Below the pieces are notes generated by a model that made no database searches, was not told the origin of the DNA, and saw only the letters and a list, made by a program, of their open reading frames with translations. A stretch of 64,000 bases of DNA from Tubulanus polymorphus (taxonomy: Eukaryota; Nemertea; Palaeonemertea; Tubulaniformes; Tubulanidae): NCBI RefSeq assembly GCF_964204645.1, contig NC_134031.1, forward strand, positions 4,881,001-4,945,000, given 5' to 3'. Made by a program: the position numbers and the translations under genes. Within the stretch, counting starts at the first letter, position 1, and every line of letters begins with the position of its first letter. This document shows, one piece after another, positions 1 to 13,513 of this stretch.

Positions 1-277
1 ACTGAACAATGCATTTCTTAATTTGATTAAATTAATCAACAATACGCTGATAAACTTGTCTATCAAGAAATGACTGAAATTCGCTAATTACGGTAATTTT
101 AAACGAAGCAATTAGGACAGACCAGGTAACTGTTCATCTTTCTGTCTGGACAGTTAGTAGGGTGAAAAAACCGGTGGCCAGTGTCTGAAGTGGTCAGACA
201 TAGCTCTGAAATTTCACACGAAAGTCGTTAGATTCCATTGAATTCATTGTCGGGTCGAAGAACTTGGCTAAGTTACA

Positions 278-298
278 ATGGCAGGAGGGTATATAACT
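278..298 (+). CDS. Tentative first coding exon of PDZ gene
   Basis: An ATG followed by six codons (MAGGYIT) runs into a consensus donor, ACT|GTAAGA, in phase 0. Phase 0 is what the exon beginning at 4834 needs. If real, the protein starts MAGGYIT-ISHDSS. This rests only on phase and a donor match across a 4.5 kb intron. Another donor-like site (GTGAGT) follows at about 517, and a start outside the window is equally possible. Confidence 0.25.
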
Positions 299-1015
299 GT
301 AAGACCGAGGGCTGTTTCGTGTAATCTACTCCGTGTCACGGTCACGTCATCATCTACGTCTTCAAGGATTCTCTGTCATCAAAACAGATATACTCAGATA
401 TACAAAGTCATCATCATTCTGTTATTACTTATAAGGAATTTAATAAGGACTCGTCATTCAAATCGTTCAAACGCGTTCCTCTGCGACGAGAAATGATACT
501 TCCGCTGCTGTTGTTGTGAGTATGAATTCAGCAACTATTCTTAGTTAACGATATCTTGTCATTTTCAGATTCTCCCTAAAGCGAAGATACTTAGTTTATT
601 TACGCTGAATATCTATGCCATTTCATGCTAAACTATTTTCCACTTGGTTGCTACTATTTTTGTCGTAATATTTCCAAAAGTCTTTCATGTGGTAGGCAAT
701 TATTCAATACATTCTAAGCAGCTCGGATAATAATAGGGGCGATATTTTAGCAGCCCATTATGGCTATAATTGCTGTGATTTGTATTAATAATTTCTCAAT
801 GTTTTGGCATAACTTTTCTAGCTCGAGGGTAAATCATGTCTCCATGCGATATTTTTCCCACTTCTTTTCATCAGTAGATCAATTATTGCGAAATAAAGGT
901 TATGCCTGACTGAAATGATTTCGTTTCACCTCAGCACACTTTTTAGCAAGTTAGATGTGTAGTCATGAGAACTTTTTAGTTTATTTTGAGGACATTCAAT
1001 TACCAATACCTGCCA

Positions 1016-1174
1016 CACTGATATAACGAGAAAGATGGAGTCCGAAAAGTTTCCTTTAAGCTAATAATTTGTTGATTTGACATTTCATCTATAACCTAAT
1101 ACAGTAATTATTGATCAATAACATATTAGCTTTAAAGAATCTTTTTGGACTTCATTTTTCTTGTTATATCAGTG
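1016..1174. repeat. MITE-like inverted repeat, about 160 bp
   Basis: The left arm starts CACTGATATAACGAGAAAGA and the right arm ends in its near-complement (TTCTTGTTATATCAGTG). The arms stay complementary with few mismatches for about 50 bp, including the internal TCCGAAAAG / CTTTTTGGA and AAGCTAATA / TATTAGCTT segments. No coding capacity. It looks like a non-autonomous DNA element able to fold into one hairpin. No second copy was seen in the window. Confidence 0.7.
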
Positions 1175-4100
1175 TTGAATGTGCCTTATAAAAAATGTAT
1201 GCTTGAGAATTAAGGGGCTGTAAATCTTTTTTTAGTTATCGGTGTAGAATTTTCCCATTTTATTTTAAATGAAAATTTTAATCAATTCGTTGTATCGAAT
1301 TAGTGTTTATATAGGTAAACGTATTTAGTATCATAGTGGCAGACACCGAGTAAATTAGGCGTCTCACTTAGATAACTGTCACAGTCGCTTGTGATTATTA
1401 CAGTACATTCATAACTGTAATGAACTAGTAATAAAGTTATTTATTCAAAAACCAACAACTGAACTTATCCCCTATAGAACTTGAACCCGGTGCTGACAGA
1501 AATCTATTTTAAAAAAGGCTTACTGAAAATCGTTTTAATGATTGTGGATTTCGACTAACATAGATTCTAGTTCTTCTCTAAAAGAAAAGTCTTCTCTAAA
1601 AGAAATATTCTAATTTCATCTGAAAATTAACTTTCGTTTGGATGAAGTGAAATCACTTGACACATTATCAGGCCTCCTCTTTCTAAAGTCCTTTTGAAAT
1701 GATAGTTTACGGGTAGTTAGTTTGGCATAGAAACCTTTGATTAATAGACAGTTTAGCTTTGGGGTATTTTTCCTGGGCAAAGATGGAAGCTTTTTGAGGC
1801 TACCAACCTGTTGAGTGTTTAATCATTAATAAACATGATGACTTAGGCTTGTTCTCGTGTTTGTACAGCAACTTAAAACCCAATTGCATGGTTTTCATTA
1901 GCCGTATTTGTACAAGGTTAAATCCTAATGAATTACTCAGCTACCCTGATTTTCTATGACTTTTTTGTCTGGCGAGATGCTTTAAATTGTCGGTCGATGC
2001 GACGTTCTGGTCATAAGGCGAATGTCCAGCGAGCGAGTTCGACCGCTCGGCATCAGAAGTTTATAGCATCTAGAAACTTGAAAGCAGTCTTTTAAAGATA
2101 TGATTATTTACGGAGAGATAGGTAAGAGAAATGAAAGTGTTTTTGCAGGATTCACCGTTCATCTTTTAAATTTCAATTGTTTGTATAAGACGTTCCTGAG
2201 AGTCTAGCGAGGGCTTGCAGTACCATTCATACGAAGGATTAACTTTAAGTACCGGTTGTTAATTAGCGTTTAACAAGTAGATTAGGTTAAAACCATTAAT
2301 CAGATTGATAATTAGATTACCTAATTCGGTTATGCTGAAAAGTTAGTTCAATAAACGGAGGGAATTGATTTGTTATGAAAGTGAAACGTTTTACCGATAT
2401 ATAGAATACTAGAATACTAGGGAATATCGGGTGAACTCCCAGTAATCCGTCAAGTTCGTTTTACCGCTGCCTGCGTTTTGTCTGCGAAGCAGTTGCTACG
2501 GTTACGCGGCAAATGAAGCACCGGTGGAGAGTAACAATGCTATGATGGATGTAAACCGTGGCAAAACGGATAAGGTACTCTAGATATTTTTACTAGCCTT
2601 GAGATTCGTGTTCGGTGGTGACTGTTTTCTTTATGTATGGTAGTTATTTCAGTTGATTTCTAAGAAATTCATTTTTTTTCAAAGATTTTACTAACATTAC
2701 GATAGATTATAAAAAGGGCTCTAAGAAAAATATCTAAATATTTGTCATGTTCGTGTACGTACTCGAGTTTGAAAGAATTTTAGGCGGTTGATTACCAGTT
2801 TTCGGTCGTTTGCCTTCTCGATGAACCGGGATACAAGCGATCGATCGGTATTTTAACTGGATCCGTGATTGGTTATTGATTATTGTTTTGATTGATGAAA
2901 TGCTGAGTGAGTGTTACCAGCGCAGTCAGAGATAAACTGTAATCGGAAAATGATTAGCGCATAAAAAAGATTCCAAGGTTACTCCATGTATAAGCGCGAT
3001 TCCCGTACATGTGTCCTCATATTTCAATCACAGCCTCATATTTCTATAACTGCCTGTATATAAATCTTCGGAATATTTTTTTTGTCCGATGTTCGAACGG
3101 GATTATGATCATTTTTATGGCCGATTATATAACATCTCGATTTTCTAAATTCGTATTGTCTAAATTTTCTGGCTGCTTGCACCTATTCTCTCGATGCGCT
3201 CATAATACATCGAGAAAAGGGATATCATATCTTACTATTAGTGCTAACTGTTTTTTAATTGGTCGGCTCCCACTGTCATAAATGCATGGTAACTTAGAGT
3301 GGGTGTTCTGTCTTTAATTCACCTGTCCTAGTCAGTTCATCCAACAATGGCTCTATGGTATCATTAGGCGCAATCAATTAAACTCATATCATTACTTCCT
3401 TGAGGGGTTCAACGAATATGTATATATATATATTTATTATATGATTGCTCATAACATATCTTTCCCTTATTTCGAAAATGATATTTCGAGTGGCAGTAGT
3501 GTCCTCGTCTGACTCAGTTATGGATATGGTTCGGACTAACTAGTAAGTTATTTTCATACAGTTTTGATCAATGATTATGTATAAGGATAACTGTAATCAC
3601 ATTAGTAATATATATGAAGGAAATGAGGAATGATTATTTCCTTCAAAACTTGTAAAACTTGTAAAAATGTCATGGCTAAAACGTGATCGGGCTGGACATG
3701 GCGTGCCTTGTTTTTCTACTGTTTATTTTATACTGGCTTACTTTTACTTGATAATCACTTCGTTCAATATTTCACTGTATACTGCCTTTTGCAGGCAAAA
3801 CAACACAAATTTCTGTCAGTAGGATATTTTCGGGATTGACCAGACAAGCTAATGCATTGATTTTATGTTTATTCCAACTTGATTATTTCTAGGCTCTTAA
3901 AGCTGGATGCACGTTCTTTCCAAATTATTCTTTGTTTATCCTGATTACTTCATGATTTTAATTGACTAGTTTAATCGCACTTTGTTGTTTTGAACAAGTA
4001 CTGTTATAGTGAAATATGATAACTCTTTCTGGCTGGTAATAATTATGGGAGTATAAAGTGTGATACATAGTTACATATCGCACCTGTCTTTATTTATTAT

Positions 4101-4833
4101 CGTGCTGTATATTATTTGTATCAAAGTAATTAAAACAGAATTCAAGTTTTTAGTAACTGTTTTCATAATGTAGAAACAAAAGCTCTGCTCGCTAATGCCA
4201 AAACGCATCATTTCATTAACTTAGTTAGGAATTAACAAACTTTTCTGACCAGCGAAAATAAATGGTGCTAATAATATATCAGTCACAGATTTCACAGCCA
4301 GTCCTGCGATTGTTTTTAAGCAGCAAGGACATGTTCATTCCGTCTTCAGTGCTGATTGCAATTAAACCAACCACTATTGGATAATTATGCGAATGTTTAC
4401 AAACATTTGCATTCTGGGGATATTCAAAATACCTTTTCTAATCCGTTCTACAGATTGCTGAACACTGGCTTAATTAAAGCTGTGTGTGGAATTATTAGTG
4501 TCTATAGCCAGTGTAGTGGGCAGTGTTTTGATATGGACAGTTCGGCCGCTACGTGAACTATAAACTTTTCTATCTTCTACCTGGCGTGTTGGTTTTAACA
4601 TATTTTGCCTAGTATCTGCGAGGTTTTATTCTCAAAATGATTACTATATCGGAGTATGACGAGGTGGTCAGTATTTCTTGGTCATAGGATTTTTTATCAG
4701 GATTTTGAGTGTGTGGTATATGCAGAATTTCTGCTCAGACGACTAGAACTCCGACCAAAATTGGACCTCTCTCTCAGTTCTGAATTGATACATTAACATA
4801 TCACTAATTATGTTGTATTTTTGTGTTTTTCAG

Positions 4834-6133
4834 ATATCTCATGACAGTTCATTTTACCGCAGTGAACAGCTGGATAACGGCGACCTAAGTTCGATCGTCG
4901 AATATCCTCGTTTATCGTCTCCGTTCTTCGCCGAAATTCGCCGACGTTTTCCGCACGTTTTCAAACAAGTATCCGATACTGCGTCGTCGTCGGTAAACGA
5001 AGTATCTTCTGATACATTCACGAACTTCTTCGAACGCGCGAAATCGTCGGATACCACCGCATCGTCGTCGCTTCGACGTTATAGATCTTTAGAAAATTTC
5101 AGTGCGTCGGATTTGTTCGATAACGCTGAAACAATGGGTTACAAGAAGACCGTCAAACCGAGCAGGGAATCTCAACGACAGCCGTCGACTTTGCTGAAAA
5201 TGGACTCGGCGCTTTCGTTGAAAGAACGCCTGCGTCACAATCAGGAACTGATGAAAAAACTGCTCGAAGAGGAATCGCCGTTTCGCAACCGCGGGAACGG
5301 AAAAACGATCAGCGGCCCGCTTCAGGTGCCCGACTCCCCTGAACGCGACGACGAAGTCAAATACGGCACGCTCGATAAGATCGTCGGACTGAAATACATG
5401 ACGCGCAATCGAAGCGACGGCTTCTTCGCGTACAACGAAACAAAAGACTGTGCTATGATCATGCCGCCGTCGGGAACCCGGGTCGAGACGCCGGAAATTT
5501 CTGAACATTGCGAAACTGCCGTCGAGGACACGCCGAAAACGGCGCCGCCCATCGACTGGTACAAACGTCCGTCGAGTACTCAACGACCTCGTATGGGGCT
5601 CGCGATTACGCCGCGTAGTATGCATAGGGGGCGCCGTGACAAGCGACCGGCGTCGCTGCCCGGCGGCATTCTGAAATCTCAAAACGAATTCTGTGATAGT
5701 GACTCGAATAAAGAAAACGATATTCCATTCGGTGACGTTAAGATGGCGCTGAATTACGAGAAGGAAAGCGATTCGTCGACGTCCAGCGCGAAGTCGCTGT
5801 CGAACGTGCAATGCAGTCGTCGACGTCGGTCGTTGTGTACGCCGCGCGAATACTCCGCGCACGACTCGGACTTTCAGAACTTCGACTCGATCGAAATCGA
5901 AATGCTCGACTTGTCATCGTTGGAGAGCGAGCGACGCGATAAACTATCCCGCGATCAGGTCGTGCCCGATCTCGGCTCGACGGACGAGCGTAGCCTGTTG
6001 TTCGCGCTCGGTCAGGATTTGCTGGCGTCCAGCGATAGTGATGAAACTGCCTCCTCCGACGGTAGCTACGACAACAACGAACAATCGGTGAAAGCTAACG
6101 ATTCTACCTTGAAAAATTCATCGATTCTCAAAG
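4834..6133 (+). CDS. PDZ gene, large 5' exon
   Basis: The acceptor is TTTTTCAG|ATATCTC at 4831-4833 and the donor is CAAAG|GTAAGA at 6133. The exon encodes about 433 residues that begin ISHDSSFYRSEQ. It contains a short predicted helix with charged heptads (SLKERLRHNQELMKKLLEEE) and many Ser-rich acidic patches. The in-frame ATG at 4810 lies inside the intron side of the acceptor, so it is probably not the true start. Codon use is GC-rich at third positions, in contrast to the flanking introns. Confidence 0.85.
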
Positions 6134-9100
6134 GTAAGAATATAAACTCCGCTCCGATAGTTACGGAGCTGCTCCGTGTTGATTTATGCAAATTACGATA
6201 TGTTTTTTCTCGTCGATGGTTCGTATCAAATGGGGAATTTTCGTGACGTTATTACACATGACTGAAGCAGTTACCAATAGCAACTAATGAACATAATAGG
6301 GGCAATTAAGTCGCACAAAGGACTTCATCCACTGTATATCTATCGCATTCACTTGTTTTAGTACTTCAGTTCCCTATTACCATAAATTTTGAAATAACAC
6401 TTGATACAAGTGAAAGGTATATCTACAGATACGTGTAAATATGTCATGTGTTGCTCTAATAACCTACAAATTATCAAAACTCGAATAAAAAAAAAAATTC
6501 CATTAGACTAGGTCTGCAACTTCAAATACTTAGAATTTAATCTACATTATTTAGGGAAAAAATTTGTTTCTAAATATGAAAATATAATCTTTCTATATTT
6601 TACAGATTCAGATGTTGATTCAGGGATCGCGCAGACTCCTCAGGAATCGTCCTCGTCCAACGAAGGTGCTGAATCTCGAAGCCTCACTAGATATTTACAG
6701 TAAGTGTGACACCATCTTCGCTCTTTTGAAATTAACGCGCTGCTTGTGCTGCCACATCTATGCAAATCTAGGAACTACGATACCAAAATTAATGACGATC
6801 TTCTCCAGTAGATGGCGACAAAATGTTTGTTTGGCACTGACATATGGCATGAATGCTTGTATTGTTAGAGGCTATGGGGTGTATCTATTATTGTTTGACA
6901 ATTTGATTGGGACATCAGTGTCACTAATAGTCCTTCATTCTGGGCATCTAGTTTCAATAAAGTGTGCCACCCCCACTTCAGAAATTTAAACAATTTTAAA
7001 TAATTCAGATTTTAATTAGTATCATAAAACTGGATTAAGATTTTCCAGTCAATTTCAGCAATAGAATAGAGAAAATTCAAAAAATCAGATCATTTCAGAT
7101 CAGATCATTTTTCACAAATAATTCCTCATATATTATTGATATGCTCATCTTGTGATAAACTCAGGGCATTTGCTGACATGAAAAAACCAATCTACAGTTT
7201 AGCAATTATAATAGTTATTAACAGTTATTGAGTTGGATTAAGGCAGCACATTGCATTTGTTTGTGGCATTTGAGCAGTTATGAAAACAATTAGGCATTAT
7301 ACAACAGTGATTATAGCAATAAATAGTTGATCAGTTATGTTCATTGGTTACAACTCTGCTGGATTTGAATCTAACAATAAAACCAAAGACAGAAATAGGT
7401 GCTAAGGAAGAAAAGGCTTAATCCACCCAGCCGTTTATTTGTAAAGGAAGGTAATTTTCGTGATTTTGAATAACAGATTTCGTTTTAGCTTTTGTTATTG
7501 TATGTAAAAGTACTTCTGTAGCTATTTCTATTGAAAGTTTAGTTCAGATACATTTGCTTATTCCAATATTTTTGGATCGATAAAGTTGGTTTTTGCTAGA
7601 AAGGTCAGGTGAAAATAGGGAGCATTTTAGTCAAAATAACTGCAGGGCACTAGTATGGACCACTGATTTCACACCTGTCCACAAATTTTGGGTTCTCTCA
7701 GGGTCCTCACTCCATCCTCACTTCATGACAAAGTAAGGCACAAGCCACAAGCAGAAGAGCATCACGCCAAGAAAATAAACCAGCAATTATGCATAAGTAA
7801 GTTTTCAACTTAAATCCGCTATAGGCAGTGTACCTTATCTCAAAAAAATTTCTTAGGGAAAATATCTGCACGCTTTTCTCATTGGTTAGTTTAAAGTAGA
7901 TGCTTCTTTTTGAATTTTTTGCTTTTAAAAATCCAGTTATCAAGAGACGCTATACAAACAAACTTGTGCGTTCTAGTTACGAATAAAGCAAGAGGAAGTG
8001 ATCTCTTCATGAGACTTGTTTTTCGACGCACAAGAGCTTTAAAAAATTGGTTCAATAGAAATAGTAACTACATTATATGAGAAAACCAGCGCCTATAGCA
8101 GCTAACTATACCATCTCGCACACAGTCAGGTGTCTAGTAAAATGAGAGATCTGAAGCTTTAGAACGATGGATAATATTTCCTACGTAATTATCAGATCAT
8201 ATTTTCATGAGAGTTGAAAGAATGGATTCGGTGTGACAATCACGAGGGCAATTATAGCATTTAGTAACATATATTGTATCTACAGAGGTCTTTATAATCA
8301 CACATAGCAACAAATATTGAAGATGCTATCTCAAAGAGTCTGAATTGGATATAGATGTATAATTAAGGGATGAAATATGATAGATAGATAACTAGATAAC
8401 TTGTATCATTGTTTGTAAAACTTAGAGGTATCTCCTTGTGCCCGTGCTTGGAGACTGAATTTGACGAAATTCAAGTGTGATTCATCTAGGTACAGGATGA
8501 CTCATTTGCCATTTGAATGGAAGCATCCTCTTCAAAAATTAGTTGACAAAATTAGCACCATAGTACGCCCTGATTGATTCAATTTTTTTGAAAAGATTGA
8601 AGTAAAGTGGCATGTTCAGATCAGAATTATTAGTGTCAAGTTGTGCTTACTGTGTCAAAACCGTATCGGGATGTATATACATAGCTTTAATAATTTAGAA
8701 ATTTCTGAGGGCTTAAATGAATAGATAGCTATTGGGATGGATACCATGGTATGTAAAATTTGTTAGGACCTTGAGAGTGTGTTCCCACTATGGACACGTG
8801 TTTGAATTTTCAAATTTCAACTGGTATCGCCATTTTGAATTCCATTTGCTTTTGTGCCCATTCAAAAAATCATCAGGTGGACTTGTGCGCGGCAACTGGG
8901 TTAGTGAATGTGCATACATTTCATCTTTTGTCATTTCAAACGAGTTTTGGGACCTCATATTTTCTATATGCGGGCAACATCAATATTAGGAGCGCTAGTG
9001 AGAAAGAATTGTCCCATTTTCAATGAATAATTGGTGCAATTCGAAAGCAATATCTATCACAATATTATTGTCGGGAGTTCCTTGCACAATCGGAGAATGC

Positions 9101-12100
9101 GTTATCAGGCAATCAGCTGTATAGAGGGCAGGTCATTAGCATAAACTGATTGGGCTAATCGAAAGCACGGGAGGGAAGTTTGAATACGAACCGCGGTCGT
9201 CAGCAGCGGAATTCCTAACCTATAGCTGGTTATTCATAAAGCGAGGGAAAGTTTCCGGGATTCATAATAAGTGCCACTTATTTGAGATTTGAGAGTCTGA
9301 CCCGTTAATTGTGTGTCAAGCTCAGCAGCTGTTTTGACAAACCGCATAGGAGGTTTAGGAAGTTTAATAGCACATCCGCCTGTCTGATATATATTTGCGA
9401 CTTGAAAAAATGATGAACGCTAGACTAGTACGGGAGCCTAGGTAAGTGACGGGTATTCTAAGATAGATCTGAAATCTTTTTGATTATAGTATTTAATAGT
9501 GGATAATTGATGATGTAAAGTTAGGATTATGTATTATGAAACATTATTAAAGATTAGAGATTACTTATTTACAGGCTTAAGTAATTTTTCAGAGGGATTT
9601 ATCTGAGAGTAGGTTGGAAACTGTAATTCAAACAGTCATATTATGTGATCAATGAAGATTCTATTGTTTATTGTATTAATTAACATTGATTAACAATGAG
9701 CATTATGTCTCTCATGCTGTTTCAATAATCCATATACTCAAGTCTCCCATGAAGTGTATTGTCTTTCTGCATGGCACCTTTATGTTGTTGGGCTGTGGGG
9801 AGACATATTAAAAGGTGATTACTTGCGGGGCACAGGGGGCCATCTGCTTCATAGATCGGTTTATAAACACGACTTGACATGTATGATTATCACTAATGTC
9901 ACCAGTCTCTGAGCAGTTTACATCCGAGAAGGAACTTTTTTCGAAAGATTCAACTTGTTGTTAGATTGCGCAAATTCAAGGACTAATAGGAGCATAGTTT
10001 AATTGTGCGAATGTTTGCCGATTTTATTGGGATACACAAAATAGATCGAGTTTAGGAGCCTCATGAGCCACATACATCAACTGATTCTTGTATGGATTGT
10101 TTGATCAGTTGGACTTCCATTTCAAAAGTCATCAATGTCATGTTTAACTGTAGCCCTTTAGAAACATCTAACAACATTGCTCGGTGAATACATTCGCCTT
10201 ATCGATTCATTTTGGGTCAAGCAATCGAGGTTGGAGTACCTGGAAAATTCGTGAGACTTGAGGAAGGGCAATATATCAGGGACATTGAAATGAAGTGGTA
10301 TGAATTAGGTAGTGATAATTTTGTCTTAGTTGTGGCGAGTCCAAGCGCAATGATACGTAGGGAAAGCAAAGTAAAATTGCCTGATTCTGTCGAAGAAAGG
10401 TTTGTCATCATCTTGTTCATTTCAGGTAAAATTTTAATCATTTTCCATATTTCATGCTATAATTTTATGTTTCCTTATATTCTTCAGGTCGTCTAAACGA
10501 GCCCCGACCCCGAATACCCTAGAATATTTAAGAGGAGCTCAAATGAAGCGACGTCAACCCGTCGACTGTTCCGGTAAAAAGGGACCTCTGAAAGCCGATC
10601 ATAGTTTGAAACCACTCAGCGGACCGAACAGCCAACGGTAAGTTTGTTTTAACCTCCGGCGAATTTCGAATTTGAAATTGAATCGCATTGTAGTTGATGA
10701 TAGATTTGGAATCGACTTCGAGAAATTACGTAATAAAATTTTTACGACTCTGTTTATAGCGACAGAATCTTGAAAAATCCATTAAACTTCATGATTGCGG
10801 GTGTTACATTACGGTTAACAATGCGCACAATTCAAACTGCTTTTAACTTGTTGCAATCGTAGTGCAACGACTGAATTCCTCTATTAATGACACGTGGCTT
10901 GAATGCCGAGATACAATCTACTACAAGCCACATCTGTCTTTATGCTGCCGATTGTTGTTCATTCAAATTAGCAACTTTGAATAAGATATTCCCAAAATCT
11001 ACAACAATCTACTGAATAAGAAGTCCCAAAATCTACAACAAATTTGTAATTTTTCTTACTGAACTTATCTAGCTACTCTGTTGACCAAATAAACAGCTGA
11101 AATATAATTTATGCGTTCTGTTCTCATTCTAATGTTGAACCATAAAAAAATCCACACAAGCGACCTGCCAAATATGACGGGCACTAAGCTTTGCTAGAAG
11201 TGGCATGGTTTAATCAGCTTCTTCCTTCCATAGAATTGATGTATAATCGTATTTTTTGTTTGTATTTTGCAGGCCAGTTTCCGTGGACGCCGAAGTAGCT
11301 AAGTGGAATTCACGCGGCGCTCGTCCGAAATTCTATCCGTCGCTCGACAAAGAAAATCAACCGCAATTACGCTCGAAACGGCGCGACTCTCCGTCCTCGC
11401 AACGCGTCCGATTCCAGGACGATAACTCCGATTCGTCGTGCAGCCAGAGATCGACGCCGGTCAGCTCCGATTCGGAGTCGAGTCGAAAATGTAAAACGCC
11501 TCGTTGTCTGGACGGCGGTGATAGTCGCGACAGCAAACGTTGTAAGATCGACGATATTCCGACGCAGGCCGAATTCGAGAACGGAATCGTGAAACATCGC
11601 GCGACGCCGGTTCTCGCGTTACCCACGCCGGACGTCGAGAAGAATCAATACGCCGAACAGTTACGACGTCAGTGGACGAAATTCGAGCGACAACAATCCG
11701 TTCAATCTCGACGCGGCAGCGATTGCGGCGCGAACTTCGAGAAGCGTTTAACGGCAGCCGATCGGTCGACGTCGGTTCCGTCCGCTTTGGATCGACGCAT
11801 ATCGTCGTGCGGTTACGTGAATCCGGTCACCGATAAACTGTTGAAAACGAAATTGAAACGCGCTCCGATGCCGCCGCGCGGGCCGATCGTCGCGGATCAT
11901 AGCGTGGCCGTCAAAACGAGTTCCGAATCGGAGAATTATTCAACGGATGAACAGAACAATGAACGATCTAACGTAGACGATGAGAACGCAGATCAGAATG
12001 TATCCGAGCTGATAAGTGATTTCTCCGAGAAGTCTCACACATATTTACCGACAGGCGCGATAGACACTTATGCTTTGACCATGCCCAGTAATACGGCTGA

Positions 12101-13513
12101 GGCGCCCGCTAGTGGTAAACAAACCGAAGAAGAAAACACTACCCCAGTAGTCTCGAGTATCTCGCGTGAAAAGTCTGCCAGCGAAGAAAATATAAGCAAC
12201 AAAACAAGTAAGATGAACACTTTTCTTTTGATAACTAAATCATTCTGATCATTATTGAAAGGAAACTCAACATTTGAAACTGTTATTATTACTTCGAAAC
12301 TAATTTCTTTACTCTTTCTTGTATTTCCAGTTTGCAGTCCTCCACGTGTGCGGGCATCGTCCGTTAGTGAAGTGTCAACTCCGCAACAATGCATTATTAA
12401 CAGAGATATCAGCGTGACTGAATTACCTTTCGATTCTCCCGATAGACGCACCTCTGGCTGTTTCAGGTATGTAGTGGAAAACTCGTTTTTAAAGGAATTC
12501 GAAATCATTCATGTCTTGACGGAAATTAGAAAGAAATACTAAAGTAGAATTATTTCATTCACTACTGGTTTTATACGCTACTGTATGATCCGGTAGTTCA
12601 CTTCCTTATTGATCTGTTCATTACCTTACGAGATTTATATTCGGGATGATATTTTAAACCATGAATTTCAATCGTATTTTGCAGCAATTTACAGTCGACG
12701 AAGGGATTAAGCAGTTCTCGCACCTCGATCGGCGAGGCTATGGACAATATCAAATCGTCGGTGAAAAAGAAGTTCACGTCTCTACGCCGCGCGATGAGTG
12801 TCGACAGCATCGACCGTAAGAGCAAACAGAGCATCAAGTTCGAGGCAGATGGAAGCGTCAAGGTGAAAAAGGCGCCGTCCGTCACTTCGTTATTCAAGAA
12901 GAAGCACAAACGTGCCGGATCCGTTGACCCTAAGAGGTAAGCATTACGCCGAGTAACAATTAATTCAGTTCGATTGATTTAACTTGACTGCCTATTTTTT
13001 TGTCGAAAAAAAAAACTAAATATCATGTCGATTTTCTCTTGTAGACTGGAAGCTATGACTCAGGCTGTCTCTCAACAAGGAGCTATACAACACGCCGGAT
13101 CGTACACATCGCTGAGCGATACGTTGTCCTATACTCCCGACGCGAAAACTACCAGCACCACGTCCGTCGATAATCCGCGTCATTTCCGACCGATCGGTAC
13201 GCTGAAAGGACTCAATTCGGACGGCACGCAAATCGTCCAGCTACAGAAACCGCCTCACGGTCCGTTCGGTTTCTACGTGTCGCGCGGCAATGGAAAACTG
13301 AAAACTCACGTGTTCATTTCACGCATGAGCGACGGCTACCCGGAAAAATTCTTCGCCGGCCTACTGAGCATCGGCGACGAAATACTCGAGATCAACGGCA
13401 AACCGGCGAAGAAGATGTCCGTCGACGAAATCTACGACGTCATGGCGACGAACGATACCGTAATGCTGAAAACTCTACCGCTGATGTCTCGAGATTTATA
13501 CACGAAGAAATAA
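4834..13513 (+). CDS. PDZ-domain protein, Ser/Arg-rich (5'-partial)
   Basis: Spliced from exons 4834-6133, 6606-6699, 10488-10637, 11273-12207, 12331-12466, 12685-12936 and 13045-13513. All junctions are GT-AG and the phases chain without conflict to a TAA at 13511-13513, giving 1,111 residues here. Most of the chain is low-complexity Ser/Arg/Asp-rich sequence with many potential phosphorylation clusters. A lysine/arginine-rich stretch (VKKKFTSLRRAMS, LFKKKHKRAGS) precedes the C-terminal PDZ domain. The arrangement suggests a cytoplasmic or cortical adaptor. I suspect a relation to the vertebrate KIAA1614-type proteins but cannot confirm it. The gene converges with the copper transporter to its right. 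The N-terminus is missing or lies in an unrecognised upstream exon. Confidence 0.85.
6606..6699 (+). CDS. PDZ gene, 94-nt exon
   Basis: Short exon with ATTTTACAG acceptor and TTTACA|GTAAGT donor. It enters in phase 1 and leaves in phase 2, joining the 4834-6133 exon to the one at 10488. The peptide is Ser/Glu-rich (DSDVDSGIAQ...). It is supported by phase continuity on both sides. Confidence 0.75.
6700..10487. other. Long intron of the PDZ gene, no gene seen
   Basis: AT-rich intron. Contains a short GATA-type microsatellite near 8380 and several overlapping short open frames without splice support. One of these, at 10212-10406, is noted under findings. No repeat family shared with the rest of the window was recognised here. 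Confidence 0.5.
10488..10637 (+). CDS. PDZ gene, 150-nt exon
   Basis: Acceptor TTCTTCAG|GTCG and donor CAACG|GTAAGT. Phase 2 in and phase 2 out. Encodes a basic peptide with QSSKRAPTPNTLEYLRGAQ, a candidate conserved motif because it is the least repetitive segment upstream of the PDZ domain. The intron that follows (10638-11272) holds nothing recognisable. Confidence 0.75.
11273..12207 (+). CDS. PDZ gene, central Arg/Ser-rich exon
   Basis: Acceptor TTTTGCAG|GCC and donor ACAA|GTAAGA. About 311 residues, rich in Arg, Ser and Asp, with a proline patch (APMPPRGPIV) that could bind an SH3 or WW domain. Third-position GC bias is strong. The antisense open frames over this exon are shadows of that bias. 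Confidence 0.85.
12331..12936 (+). CDS. PDZ gene, exons 12331-12466 and 12685-12936
   Basis: Two short exons with consensus splice sites (TTTCCAG/CAG|GTATGT and TTTTGCAG/GAG|GTAAGC). The first encodes a Cys/Ser-rich linker. The second encodes a lysine-rich amphipathic segment (DNIKSSVKKKFTSLRRAMS) and a second basic patch. This is a possible membrane or 14-3-3 contact region just before the PDZ domain. Confidence 0.75.
13045..13513 (+). CDS. PDZ gene, terminal exon with PDZ domain
   Basis: The acceptor CTTGTAG opens the last exon. After a Ser/Thr-rich linker, a single PDZ fold occupies roughly the last 90 residues: strand bA VQLQKP, a carboxylate-binding loop with GPFGFYV in place of GLGF, strand bC HVFISRM, the LLSIGDEILEINGK turn typical of PDZ domains, then the aB helix SVDEIYDVM. 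The protein ends 11 residues after the last strand. PDZ domains bind C-terminal peptides of partners; which partner is unknown. The 3' UTR follows in AT-rich DNA. Confidence 0.85.

Larger units (their letters stand above)
1..4833. other. Upstream intron / 5' region of the PDZ gene
   Basis: AT-rich DNA without a convincing coding exon apart from one tiny tentative exon at 278-298. The first supported coding exon of the rightward gene starts at 4834 with an open phase-0 frame behind a good acceptor, so at least one exon must lie to its left, here or beyond the window edge. A second donor-like site follows a CRE-like TCACGTCA stretch near 516. The only clear structured element is the inverted repeat at 1016-1174. 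There is a short TA run near 3420. I see nothing else. Confidence 0.5.

Noticed and set aside
5089-5862. 257-codon antisense frame over the first large PDZ-gene exon
   Set aside because: Produced by third-position GC bias of the sense exon; no splice or start support.
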